A DNA stretch of 64,000 bases from SSF14 sp046331245 (GTDB taxonomy: Bacteria; Actinomycetota; Acidimicrobiia; Acidimicrobiales; Microtrichaceae): contig JAXLRH010000013.1 of NCBI GenBank assembly GCA_046331245.1, positions 51,037-115,036 of the forward strand, in the 5' to 3' direction. The position numbers and the translations under genes are program-made. Below the pieces are notes generated by a model. It was not told the origin of the DNA. It ran no database searches and worked only from the letters and a program-made list of their open reading frames with translations. Positions 38,844 through 46,786 of the stretch are shown in pieces (position 1 is the stretch's first letter; the number at the start of each line of letters is the position of its first letter).

Positions 38844-38872
38844 TGGACAGTGGTCGTTTTGGTGACTAGGTT
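38844..38872 (+). promoter_or_regulatory. Predicted promoter in a gene-free stretch, with a dyad over the -35 box
   Basis: TGGACA (38844-38849) and TAGGTT (38867-38872) are separated by exactly 17 bases, a near-ideal vegetative promoter. A palindrome CACTG-GA-CAGTG (38841-38852) covers the -35 box and another (CACCAC-TC-GTGGTG, 38821-38834) lies just upstream, which could be operator sites. No open frame follows, so the product is probably an RNA. Confidence 0.55.
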
Positions 38873-38878
38873 GATCGG

Positions 38879-38976
38879 CAGTCCAAGTGTCCGCCACTTG
38901 GTACCCGGCGACAATGGGATCCCGCCACCCGTTTCGCCCGACCGGCGCCCCAGTTCTGGCGGCGCCGGTCTTCGTT
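38879..38976 (+). ncRNA. Candidate small non-coding RNA
   Basis: The roughly 100-base transcript predicted from the promoter at 38844-38872 contains a 7-base-pair hairpin (38883-38889 with 38895-38901, loop TCCGC), a single-stranded C-rich middle, and a strong terminator hairpin (38940-38970) followed by TTCGTTTT. No plausible start codon with a coding frame is present. It lies between nth and a leftward 65-residue gene. I do not recognise a known RNA family; it is not obviously the actinobacterial 6C RNA because no run of six C is in a loop. A long 3' UTR of nth is the alternative. Confidence 0.45.
38940..38976 (+). terminator. Strong intrinsic terminator
   Basis: A perfect 10-base-pair GC-rich stem (38940-38949 with 38961-38970) around an 11-base loop, followed by TTCGTTTT. 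It ends rightward transcription, either of the candidate small RNA or of nth. Confidence 0.8.
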
Positions 38977-38988
38977 TTCACCAGGCGT

Positions 38989-39186
38989 TCACTCGCGGGA
39001 GCGCATCTCCTTGACGAGGCGCTCGAGGCGACGGCTCGCGGTCTTCAGGGAACGCTCGACCTCCATCAACCCGAGGCTGAGGTCCTCGTCGCGGCTGCCG
39101 GCGAACGCGTCGACCGCGCCGCCGATGCGCTGCACCAGCTGGTCGAGGGTCGAGGCCGCGGAGGAGAGATCGGCTGCTGAGCTCAT
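38989..39186 (-). CDS. Small helical protein of unknown function (65 residues)
   Basis: MSSAADLSSAASTLDQLVQ followed by a helical, heptad-like sequence (DLSLGLMEVERSLKTASRRLERLVKEMRSRE). It is probably a small dimeric coiled-coil protein. The ATG at 39186 is six bases after TAGAAC (minus strand, 39193-39198), and the codon use matches its neighbours, so I think it is real. It is divergent from hisD. I cannot suggest a function. Confidence 0.65.
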   Translation of the reverse strand: MSSAADLSSAASTLDQLVQRIGGAVDAFAGSRDEDLSLGLMEVERSLKTASRRLERLVKEMRSRE

Positions 39187-39251
39187 GCGTTGGTTCTAGC
39201 CGACGTAACTGATTCCCGGCGCCGGGCGGCTGGACGGTAGCGTGCCCGATC

Positions 39252-40556
39252 GTGCTCAACCGTCTCGATCTCCGCGCCGTCACCGGCGACGTGACGCCGC
39301 ACCTGCCCCGTCCGGCCGTGGCCGGTGAGGGCCCGGTGGCGGCGGTGCGGGAGATCCTCGCGGCGGTCGAGGCCGAGGGCGACGCCGCGCTGCGTCGCTA
39401 CACCTCGGCGTTCGACGGCGTGGAGCTCGACGCGATCGCCGTGCCGCCCGCCGACGTCGCCGCGGCGCTGGAACGCGTGCCGGCCGACGTCCGGGCCGCG
39501 CTCGAGGTCGCCGCTGCCCGCATCGAGGCGTTCCACCGCACCCAGCTTCACGAGCCGACGACGTACGACGACGGCGGCTCGATCCGCAGCTTCGCGGTAC
39601 CGGTCGATCGCGTCGGCTGCTACGTGCCCGGCGGTCGCGCCGCCTACCCCTCCACCGTGCTGATGACGGTCGTGCCCGCCCGAGTCGCCGGCGTGCGCGA
39701 GGTCGTCGTGTGCGTGCCGCCCGATCGCGCCACCGGTGCCGTCGCCGACGTCACGCTCGCGGCGTGCGCGGTCGCCGGCGTCGACGCGGTCTACGCCATC
39801 GGCGGCGCGCAGGCCATCGGGGCGCTGGCCTACGGCACCCCGTCGGTGCCGCGAGCCGACGTGATCTGCGGCCCCGGCAACAAGTACGTGGCCATCGCCA
39901 AGCGCGAGGTCGCCGACCGCGTGGGCATCGCCTCGGCGTTCGCCGGTCCGAGCGAGATCGTGGTGATCGCCGACGCGTCGGCGCCGCCGGCCTTCGCTGC
40001 GGTCGACGTGGTGGTGCAGGCCGAGCACGGCCCCGACGGTCTCGCGTGGCTGGTGTGCTGGGACGACGCGGTCGCGGATGCGGTGACCGAGCACGTCGAG
40101 CGCATCACGACGGCGTCGCCGCGCCGCGCCGAGATCGAGTCCACCCTCGCCGTCGCCGGCTACGCGGTCGTGTGCCGTGATGCCGAGCAGGCGCTGGAGG
40201 TCGCCAACGCGATCGCTCCGGAGCACCTGCAGCTGATGGTGTCGGATCCCGAGTCGCTCGTGCCGGCGGTGCGCAACGCCGGCGCCATCTTCTGCGGCCC
40301 CTGGTCGCCGGCGTCGCTCGGCGACTACGTGGCCGGTCCGTCGCACGTGCTGCCCACCGACGGCACGGCGCGCTTCAGCTCGGCGCTCACCGTCGCCGAC
40401 TTCCAGAAGCACCACCACGTGATCACCTTCGACGCCGCGCAGGCTGCGGCGCTCGCACCGCACGTCGAGGCCTTCGCCGCTGCTGAGGGGCTCGACTCGC
40501 ACGCGCTCTCGGCGCGGATGCGGCGGGAGGCCTTCGAGCGCGGGGAGCTCGGCTGA
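39252..40556 (+). CDS. hisD: Histidinol dehydrogenase
   Basis: Last two steps of histidine biosynthesis (histidinol to histidine, NAD-dependent, Zn-containing). The 434-residue protein has CYVPGGRAAYPSTVLMT, GGAQAIGALAYGT, CGPGNKYVAIAKREV, FAGPSEIVVIAD and GPSHVLPTDGTARFSS with the catalytic and zinc ligands of the family. The GTG at 39252 is eight bases after TAGCGT (39238-39243), predicting a leaderless message for the whole his operon. hisC overlaps its stop codon. Confidence 0.95.
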   Translation: MLNRLDLRAVTGDVTPHLPRPAVAGEGPVAAVREILAAVEAEGDAALRRYTSAFDGVELDAIAVPPADVAAALERVPADVRAALEVAAARIEAFHRTQLHEPTTYDDGGSIRSFAVPVDRVGCYVPGGRAAYPSTVLMTVVPARVAGVREVVVCVPPDRATGAVADVTLAACAVAGVDAVYAIGGAQAIGALAYGTPSVPRADVICGPGNKYVAIAKREVADRVGIASAFAGPSEIVVIADASAPPAFAAVDVVVQAEHGPDGLAWLVCWDDAVADAVTEHVERITTASPRRAEIESTLAVAGYAVVCRDAEQALEVANAIAPEHLQLMVSDPESLVPAVRNAGAIFCGPWSPASLGDYVAGPSHVLPTDGTARFSSALTVADFQKHHHVITFDAAQAAALAPHVEAFAAAEGLDSHALSARMRREAFERGELG

Positions 40557-41632
40557 TGGCCCGGCCACGGGTGCGCGACGACGTCGCGCTCATGGACGGC
40601 TACCACTCGCCGCAGCTCGACGTCGCGATCCGGCTCAACACGAACGAGGCGCCGGAGCCACCGCCCGCCGACTTCCGCGACCGGGTGGCCGCCGCCGTGC
40701 ACGACATCGCGTGGCACCGCTACCCGAGCCGCGACGCCGCCGGTCTGCGCGCCCGCATCGCCGACCTCGAGGGCGTCGCCGCGTCGCAGGTGTTCGCTGC
40801 CAACGGGTCGAACGAGGTGCTGCAGACCGTGATGCTGGCCTACGGCGGGGCGGGGCGCACGGCCGTCACGTTCGAGCCCACCTACGCGCTGCATGCGCAC
40901 ATCTCGAAGATGTGCGGCACCCGCGTCGTCGAGGGTGATCGCACCGACGACTTCGGGCTCGACCTCGAAGCCGTCGCCCGGGTGATCACCGCCGAGCGGC
41001 CCGCAGTCACCTTCCTGTGCTCGCCGAACAACCCGACGGGGGTCATCGAGACCGAGGAGACGGTGCGCGCCGTGCTCGACCTCGTCCATGGAGTGGACGG
41101 CCTGCTCGTCGTCGACGAGGCCTACGGGCAGTTCGCCCCGTGGTCGGCCCTGTCGCTGGTCGATGACGGCAACTCGCTCGTGGTCACGCGCACCTACTCG
41201 AAGACCTGGTCGATGGCGGCCGCCCGCCTCGGGTACGGCGTCGCCCCGGCCTGGCTGATCGCCGAGCTCGACAAGGTGGTGCTCCCGTACCACCTCGACG
41301 CCGCGAAGCAGATCGCCGGCACGATCGCGCTCGACTACCGCGACGAGATGATGGTGCGGGTCGCATCGCTGGTGGAGGAGCGGGGCCGCGTGACGGCCGC
41401 GTTCGACGCACTCGACGTGGACTGGTGGCCGTCCGGCGCCAACTTCGTGCTCTTCCGGCCGAGGTCCCGATCGGGCAACGACGTCTGGCAGGATCTGGTC
41501 GACCGGTCGATCCTCGTGCGCAATTGCGCGTCGTGGCCGAGGCTGGACAACTGCCTCCGCCTCACGCTGGGCACCCCCGAGGAGAACACGGCCTTCCTGG
41601 AAGCGCTGGCCGCGAGCTTGGAGTCGTCATGA
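40556..41632 (+). CDS. hisC: Histidinol-phosphate aminotransferase
   Basis: PLP-dependent fold-type I aminotransferase, 358 residues. IRLNTNEAPEPPPADF, AANGSNEVLQTVMLAYGG, LCSPNNPTGVIETEE, VVDEAYGQFAP and TYSKTWSMAAARLGYG (PLP Lys in SKTW) are visible. It converts imidazole acetol phosphate to histidinol phosphate. Start and stop overlap the flanking genes (TGATG with hisD, ATGA with hisB), the usual sign of translational coupling. Confidence 0.94.
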   Translation: MARPRVRDDVALMDGYHSPQLDVAIRLNTNEAPEPPPADFRDRVAAAVHDIAWHRYPSRDAAGLRARIADLEGVAASQVFAANGSNEVLQTVMLAYGGAGRTAVTFEPTYALHAHISKMCGTRVVEGDRTDDFGLDLEAVARVITAERPAVTFLCSPNNPTGVIETEETVRAVLDLVHGVDGLLVVDEAYGQFAPWSALSLVDDGNSLVVTRTYSKTWSMAAARLGYGVAPAWLIAELDKVVLPYHLDAAKQIAGTIALDYRDEMMVRVASLVEERGRVTAAFDALDVDWWPSGANFVLFRPRSRSGNDVWQDLVDRSILVRNCASWPRLDNCLRLTLGTPEENTAFLEALAASLESS

Positions 41633-42234
41633 GCAGTCCCACCACCGCACGCACGGCGAGCCGCAGCCGCACCACGAAGGAGACCGACATCTCGGTCGTC
41701 GTCGTGGTCGACGGCGACGGCACCAACGACATCTCGACGGGTCTGCCGTTCTTCGACCACATGCTCGACCAGCTCGGTCGCCACGGCGGCATGAACCTCA
41801 CGGTGCGCGCCGTTGGCGACCTCCACGTCGACGGACACCACACGGTGGAGGACACCGGCATCCTCCTCGGCGAGACGTTCCGCGAGGCGCTCGGCGACAA
41901 GGCCGGTGTGCGCCGGTTCGCCTCGGGCCTGTTCCCGCTCGACGAGGCGCTCGTCGAGGTGGCGCTCGACCTGTCGGGGCGCCCGTTCGTCGTGTACGAC
42001 GTGCCGTTCGGCGAGGTCCTGCCCCTGGGCGACCCGCCGTTCAACCCCGAGATGGCCGAGCACTTCTTCCGGTCGTTCGCCGATGCCGCGCAGATCACGC
42101 TGCACGTCACCCGGCGCGCCGGCACCAACACCCATCACGTGATCGAGGCGGCGTTCAAGGGCGTGGCGCGCTGCATCCGCGACGCCGTGCGCGTGGAGGG
42201 CACCGCGCTGCCGTCCACCAAGGGCGTGCTGTGA
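41629..42234 (+). CDS. hisB: Imidazoleglycerol-phosphate dehydratase
   Basis: A 201-residue monofunctional HisB without the phosphatase domain of enterobacteria. Key motifs are FFDHMLDQLGRHGG, VDGHHTVEDTGI and THHVIEAAFKGVARCIRDA, which supply the His-rich Mn site. The start ATG overlaps the hisC stop (ATGA). hisH follows after 13 bases. Confidence 0.95.
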   Translation: MSSPTTARTASRSRTTKETDISVVVVVDGDGTNDISTGLPFFDHMLDQLGRHGGMNLTVRAVGDLHVDGHHTVEDTGILLGETFREALGDKAGVRRFASGLFPLDEALVEVALDLSGRPFVVYDVPFGEVLPLGDPPFNPEMAEHFFRSFADAAQITLHVTRRAGTNTHHVIEAAFKGVARCIRDAVRVEGTALPSTKGVL

Positions 42235-42247
42235 ACCGGCCACCGAC

Positions 42248-42859
42248 ATGAAGCTCGCGGTGCTCGACTACGGCATCGGCAACCTCCGCTCGGCACAGAA
42301 GGCGTTCGAGCACGTGGGCGCCGACGCACGCCTCACGGCGGACCCTGCCGAGATTGACGCGGCGGACGCGGTCGTCCTCCCCGGCGTGGGCGCGTTCGGC
42401 GCATGCATGGACGCGCTGGTGGCGTCGGGCCTCGACACCGTCGCGCTCGACGTGGTGGCGCAGGGGCGCCCGTTCATGGGCATCTGCGTCGGCATGCAGA
42501 TGATGTACGCCCGCAGCGACGAGAGCCCCGACCACAAGGGCCTCGGCGTGTTCGACCGCTCGATCCACCTGCTCCCCGCCACCGTGAAGCGGCCGCAGAT
42601 GCAGTGGAACCGACTCGTGCCGGCGGTCGACGACCATCCGATGCTCCGTGGCCTGGTCGACCCGTGGGTGTACTTCGTGCACAGCTTCGCGGCCGAGGGC
42701 GGCGACGAGGTGGTGGCGACCTGCGACTACGGCCTCGACGTCACCGCGGCGGTGGCGCGCGAGAACGTGTGGGCCACCCAGTTCCATCCCGAGAAGTCGG
42801 CGCACGACGGGCTCACCATCCTCGCCAACTTCCTGCGTTGGGCATCGGAGGACCTGTGA
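42248..42859 (+). CDS. hisH: Imidazole glycerol phosphate synthase, glutaminase subunit
   Basis: A 203-residue class I glutamine amidotransferase supplying ammonia to HisF. The start VLDYGIGNLRSAQKAFE is standard, the nucleophile Cys is in MGICVGMQMM, and the His-Glu pair is in QFHPEKSAHDG. Its partner hisF follows hisA in the same operon. Confidence 0.95.
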   Translation: MKLAVLDYGIGNLRSAQKAFEHVGADARLTADPAEIDAADAVVLPGVGAFGACMDALVASGLDTVALDVVAQGRPFMGICVGMQMMYARSDESPDHKGLGVFDRSIHLLPATVKRPQMQWNRLVPAVDDHPMLRGLVDPWVYFVHSFAAEGGDEVVATCDYGLDVTAAVARENVWATQFHPEKSAHDGLTILANFLRWASEDL

Positions 42860-42872
42860 CGGGCGGAGCGCG

Positions 42873-43645
42873 ATGACGATGGACCTCTATCCGGCGATCG
42901 ACCTGCGCGGCGGTCGGTGCGTGCGCCTCTACCAGGGCGACTACGACCGCGAGACCCACTACGGCGACGACCCGGTGAGCCAGGCGCGGGCGTTCGCCGA
43001 CGCCGGCGGGCGCCGTGGATCCACGTCGTCGATCTCGACGCGGCCCGCAGTGGCGTGGCCGCCAACCTCGACGTCATCGCTGCGATCTGCGAGGCGGTGG
43101 GCGTTCCGGTGCAGTCCGGAGGTGGCGTCCGCACCGTCGAGGCGGCGAAGGCGCTGGCCGACGCGGGGGTGGCGCGCGTGGTGATCGGTACCGCGGCGTT
43201 GGAGCAGCCGCAGCTCGTCGCCCAGGTGGCGTCGCTCCTGCCCGTCGCCGTGGGGCTCGACGCCCGCGGCACCGACCTCGCCGCCCATGGGTGGGAGGTG
43301 AGCTCGGGGCTCGACCTCGTGACGGTGGCGCGGCAGTTCGCCGACATCGGCGTCGCCGCGTTCGTCGTCACCGAGATCGCACGCGACGGCACCCTCGAGG
43401 GTCCGTCCATCGAGCAGCTGTCCACCGTGCTCGCTGCGACGGCGCCGTTCGGGGCGACCCGCCCGGCCGTGATCGCGTCGGGCGGCGTCGGCACCGTCGA
43501 CCATCTGGTGCAGCTCGCGGAGCTCGAGGTCGACGGCGTCCGTCTCGGCGGCGCCATCATGGGCCGTGCGCTGTACGAGGGCGTCTTCACCGTGACCGAG
43601 GCGCTCGCCGCCGTCGCAGCCGTGCCCGGACCGGGGGCGTCGTGA
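42873..43645 (+). CDS. hisA: Phosphoribosyl-formimino-AICAR ribotide isomerase, frameshifted as read
   Basis: TIM-barrel isomerase of histidine biosynthesis; in actinobacteria this enzyme can also serve as PriA in tryptophan synthesis, but a separate trpF is present here. The first frame reads TMDLYPAIDLRGGRCVRLYQ and on to ADAGG near 43008. The rest (PWIHVVDLDAARSG, QSGGGVRTVEAA, VGLDARG, TEIARDGTLEG, ASGGVGTVDHL) is in the next frame to the stop at 43643-43645. Adding one G to the GGG run at 43008-43010 restores the family sequence GGAPWIHVVDLD and a protein of about 257 residues. The operon is otherwise intact, so sequence error is likely. ATG 42873 follows GGGCGGAG. Confidence 0.9.
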
Positions 43646-44409
43646 ACGTCACGCGGGTCATCCCGTGCCTCGACGTCGACGCCGGCCGCGTCGTGAAGGG
43701 CACCAACTTCGTCAACCTCGTCGACGCCGGCGATCCCGTGGAGCTCGCCGCCCGCTACGACGCGGAGGGCGCCGACGAGCTGGTGTTCCTCGACATCACC
43801 GCCAGCTCCGACCAGCGCGACACCACGATCGACATGGTGGCGCGCGTGGCGGAGGAGGTGTTCATCCCGTTCACCGTGGGCGGTGGCGTGCGCTCCGTCG
43901 CCGACGCCCGCGCCCTGCTGCGCGCCGGGGCCGACAAGGTGGCGGTCAACACCGCCGCCGTCGACCGTCCCGAGCTCGTCGCCGAGATCGCCGCGGAGTT
44001 CGGCGCCCAGTGCGTCGTCGTCGCGGTCGACAGTCGCCGGTCCACCGCCACCCCGTCCTCGTTCGAGGTGTACGTGCACGGCGGGCGCACGCCGACCGGC
44101 ATCGACGTGCTCGAGTGGTCGACCCGCGTCGCCGAGCTCGGCGCCGGCGAGATCCTCCTCACCTCGATGGATCGCGACGGCACCAAGGACGGGTTCGACG
44201 TCGAGGTCACCCGCGCCGTGACCGACCTCGTCAACGTGCCCGTCGTCGCGTCGGGCGGCGTGGGCACGCTCGACCACCTCGTGCGTGGCGTGCTCGACGG
44301 GGGAGCGGACGCCGTGCTCGCCGCCTCGATCTTCCACTTCGGCGAGTTCACCGTCGCCGAGGCGAAGACGGTGATGGCCGCCGCCGGTCTCACCGTCCGG
44401 CCGGTCTGA
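43642..44409 (+). CDS. hisF: Imidazole glycerol phosphate synthase, cyclase subunit
   Basis: A 255-residue TIM barrel that closes the imidazole ring with ammonia from HisH. The N-terminal RVIPCLDVDAGRVVKGTNF has the catalytic Asp, then VFLDITASSDQR, FTVGGGVRSVADARALL, LTSMDRDGTKDGFD (second catalytic Asp) and VASGGVGTLDHLV. The GTG start overlaps the hisA stop (GTGA). Confidence 0.95.
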   Translation: MNVTRVIPCLDVDAGRVVKGTNFVNLVDAGDPVELAARYDAEGADELVFLDITASSDQRDTTIDMVARVAEEVFIPFTVGGGVRSVADARALLRAGADKVAVNTAAVDRPELVAEIAAEFGAQCVVVAVDSRRSTATPSSFEVYVHGGRTPTGIDVLEWSTRVAELGAGEILLTSMDRDGTKDGFDVEVTRAVTDLVNVPVVASGGVGTLDHLVRGVLDGGADAVLAASIFHFGEFTVAEAKTVMAAAGLTVRPV

Positions 44410-44433
44410 GCCGGCACGGTAGCGTGGTCGCCC

Positions 44434-44808
44434 ATGGCTGACGAGACCCCCGCCGACGAGTCACGGGCCGCGACCAGGCCGATGGGCCGCCACGACAAGC
44501 TCCCCATCAAGATGCTGCAGGACCGCCTGATGGTGCAGCTGGACGCCGCCGAGGGCGAGCGCCGATCCACCGGCGGCATCCTCATCCCCGCCACCGCGCA
44601 GCTCGGCAAGCGCCTGAGCTGGGCCGAGGTGAAGGCCGCCGGCCCGGCCGTGCGCAACGTCGAGGTGGGCGACCAGGTGCTGTTCGACCCGTCCGACCTG
44701 TCCGAGGTGGAGGTCGGCGGCGAGCTGTTCATCATCCTCCGCGAGCGCGACCTGCACGCCGTGGCCGCGGAGCGCCTCGAATTGGGCAGCACCGGGCTGT
44801 ACCTCTGA
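44434..44808 (+). CDS. GroES-like co-chaperonin paralogue
   Basis: A 124-residue Cpn10-family protein. LPIKMLQDRLMVQLDAAEGERRSTGGILIPA carries the family start and mobile loop in outline, and VGDQVLFDPSDLSEVEV and IILRERDLHAV follow the beta-barrel pattern. An N-terminal tail of about 20 charged residues precedes it, and no groEL is adjacent, so it is probably a divergent paralogue rather than the main GroES. It lies between hisF and hisI. ATG 44434 is eight bases after TAGCGT (44420-44425), so it also has its own predicted leaderless promoter. Confidence 0.8.
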   Translation: MADETPADESRAATRPMGRHDKLPIKMLQDRLMVQLDAAEGERRSTGGILIPATAQLGKRLSWAEVKAAGPAVRNVEVGDQVLFDPSDLSEVEVGGELFIILRERDLHAVAAERLELGSTGLYL

Positions 44809-44840
44809 GCCAAGCTGACCCGAACCGACGAGAGAGCCCC

Positions 44841-45209
44841 ATGACCGAGATCGCCATCACCCCCATCGTCCCCACCGCCGAGGCACTCGCAGCGGTCACC
44901 TACAACAGTGACGGGCTCGTCGCCGCGATCGTGCAGGACGTCGAGACCAACGCCGTGCTGATGATGGCGTGGATGAACGCGGAGACGCTGGCGATGAGCC
45001 TCGAGCAGGGTCGCACCGTGTTCTGGTCGCGCAGTCGCCAGGAGGTGTGGCGCAAGGGCGACACGTCCGGCGACCGGCAGTTCATCCGCGAGGCGTCCTA
45101 CGACTGCGACGGCGACACCCTGCTGTTCAAGGTCGTGCAGGAGGGCGCCGGCGCGTGCCACACCGGCGCCTACAGCTGCTTCTTCCGCGACTTCGGGTCC
45201 GACGCGTGA
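44841..45209 (+). CDS. hisI: Phosphoribosyl-AMP cyclohydrolase
   Basis: Third step of histidine biosynthesis. The 122-residue enzyme is the single-domain form without a HisE fusion. Zinc and substrate motifs are VLMMAWMNAETLAMSL, FWSRSRQEVWRKGDTSG, YDCDGDTLLF and GACHTGAYSCFF with the conserved Cys residues. The start is preceded by GACGAGAGAGCC. trpE overlaps its stop codon by four bases. Confidence 0.95.
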   Translation: MTEIAITPIVPTAEALAAVTYNSDGLVAAIVQDVETNAVLMMAWMNAETLAMSLEQGRTVFWSRSRQEVWRKGDTSGDRQFIREASYDCDGDTLLFKVVQEGAGACHTGAYSCFFRDFGSDA

Positions 45210-46786
45210 CCGACGTCGTCCCCAGCCGCGCCGAGTTCCTGGCGGCGGCACGGCGGGCCAGCGTCCTGCCCGTGCGGCGGGAGCTGCTCGCCGACCAGGT
45301 GACGCCGGTGGCGGTGTTCGGTCGGCTCTGCGGCGGGTCCGACGGGCAGGGGGCCGGCTTCCTCCTGGAGTCGGTCGACCACGGCGGTCGCTGGAGCCGG
45401 TGGAGCTTCGTGGGGCGCTCGCCCCGCGCTCGCATCGTGAGCCGCAACGGCGTCGTCACCGCCGACGGTCCGCTGCCGGAGCATCTCGACCTCTCGCAGG
45501 GCGTCCTGGCCACGGTGCAGCAGCTGCTCGACACCTACCGCGCCGAGCCCGACGAGTCGCTGCCGCCGCTGCACTCGGGCGTGGTCGGCTTCCTCGGCTA
45601 CGACGTCGTGCGCGAGGTCGAGCGCCTGCCCGACGTGCCCACCGACGACCGCGGCTGGCCCGACGCCGTCGTGTCGGTCATCGGCGATCTCGTCGCCCTC
45701 GACCACTGGTCGCAGCGCGCCATCCTCATCTCCAACGTCTTCGTGCCCGAGGGCGCGACCGATGCCGAGCTCGAGACCCTCTACGACGCCGCGGTGGTGC
45801 GCATCGACGCCATGGCGGCCGACGGCGCCACGCCGGTCGACGAACCGATGGTGTCGCCGCCGGACCGGTCCGACGATCTGCCGCCCGTGCGGTCGTCGAT
45901 GGCAGCGGGGGAGTACGAGTCGGCCGTCGACGTGGCCAAGGAGCACATCCGTGCCGGCGACATCTTCCAGGTGGTCCTCGCACAGCGCTTCGACTTCGAG
46001 CTCGACGCCGACCCCTTCGACGTCTACCGCGTGCTCCGCCAGATCAACCCGTCGCCGTACATGTACTTCATCCGCGAGCCCGAGCTGTGCCTCGTGGGTT
46101 GCTCGCCGGAGCCGATGGTGCAGCTGCTCGACGGCCGGGTGATCTCGCGACCGATCGCCGGCACTCGGTTCCGCGGCAGCACCGACGAGCACGATCGCAA
46201 GCTGGCGGCCGAGCTGTTGGAGCACCCCAAGGAGCGGGCCGAGCACATCATGCTCGTCGACCTCGCACGCAACGACGTCGGCCGCGTCGTCGAGTTCGGC
46301 ACCTGCCAGGTGGACGAGATGATGACCCTCGAGCGCTTCAGCCACGTGATGCACCTCACGTCGCAGGTGTCGGGCCGTCTCGCCGAGGGGCGCACCCCGA
46401 TCGACGTGCTGCGGGCCACGCTGCCCGCCGGCACCGTGTCGGGCGCGCCCAAGGTGCGGGCCATGGAGATCATCGACGAGCTGGAGCCCACCAAGCGCGG
46501 GCCCTACGCCGGCGTCGTCGGCTACCTCGACTTCTCGGGCAACATCGACACCGCGATCGCGATCCGCACGATGATCGTCGACACGGCGCAACGCGACGGC
46601 TCGCCCGCATCGCGGCCCTACGCGGCGAGCGTGCAGGCCGGGGCGGGTGTCGTCGCCGACAGCGTGCCGGCCGACGAGGAGCTCGAGACCCGCAACAAGG
46701 CGAAGGCGCTGCTCGCTGCCGTGCGTCCCGCCGAGCGGATGACGGCGCAGCGGGCGGGGCGGGCTACTCCAACGCGGAGTTCTTGA
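45206..46786 (+). CDS. trpE: Anthranilate synthase component I
   Basis: First step of tryptophan biosynthesis: chorismate to anthranilate with TrpG, which is not in this window. The 526-residue protein has the feedback-site LLES at FLLESVDHGGRWSRWSF, then IFQVVLAQRFDF, CSPEPMVQLLDGRVISRPIAGTR (quoted in part), HIMLVDLARNDVGRV, LPAGTVSGAPKVRAME and a C-terminal AGAGVVADSVPADE. The GTG at 45206 overlaps the hisI stop, so it is coupled to the his operon. Its 3' end overlaps a convergent gene by 23 bases. Confidence 0.95.
   Translation: MTDVVPSRAEFLAAARRASVLPVRRELLADQVTPVAVFGRLCGGSDGQGAGFLLESVDHGGRWSRWSFVGRSPRARIVSRNGVVTADGPLPEHLDLSQGVLATVQQLLDTYRAEPDESLPPLHSGVVGFLGYDVVREVERLPDVPTDDRGWPDAVVSVIGDLVALDHWSQRAILISNVFVPEGATDAELETLYDAAVVRIDAMAADGATPVDEPMVSPPDRSDDLPPVRSSMAAGEYESAVDVAKEHIRAGDIFQVVLAQRFDFELDADPFDVYRVLRQINPSPYMYFIREPELCLVGCSPEPMVQLLDGRVISRPIAGTRFRGSTDEHDRKLAAELLEHPKERAEHIMLVDLARNDVGRVVEFGTCQVDEMMTLERFSHVMHLTSQVSGRLAEGRTPIDVLRATLPAGTVSGAPKVRAMEIIDELEPTKRGPYAGVVGYLDFSGNIDTAIAIRTMIVDTAQRDGSPASRPYAASVQAGAGVVADSVPADEELETRNKAKALLAAVRPAERMTAQRAGRATPTRSS

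Noticed and set aside
38879..38976. Actinobacterial 6C RNA
   Set aside because: The segment lacks two hairpins with six or more C in their loops, the defining feature of that family.
45000..45240. Tryptophan attenuator or T-box before trpE
   Set aside because: trpE overlaps hisI by four bases, leaving no leader; no Trp-codon leader peptide or T-box motif was seen before trpC either.
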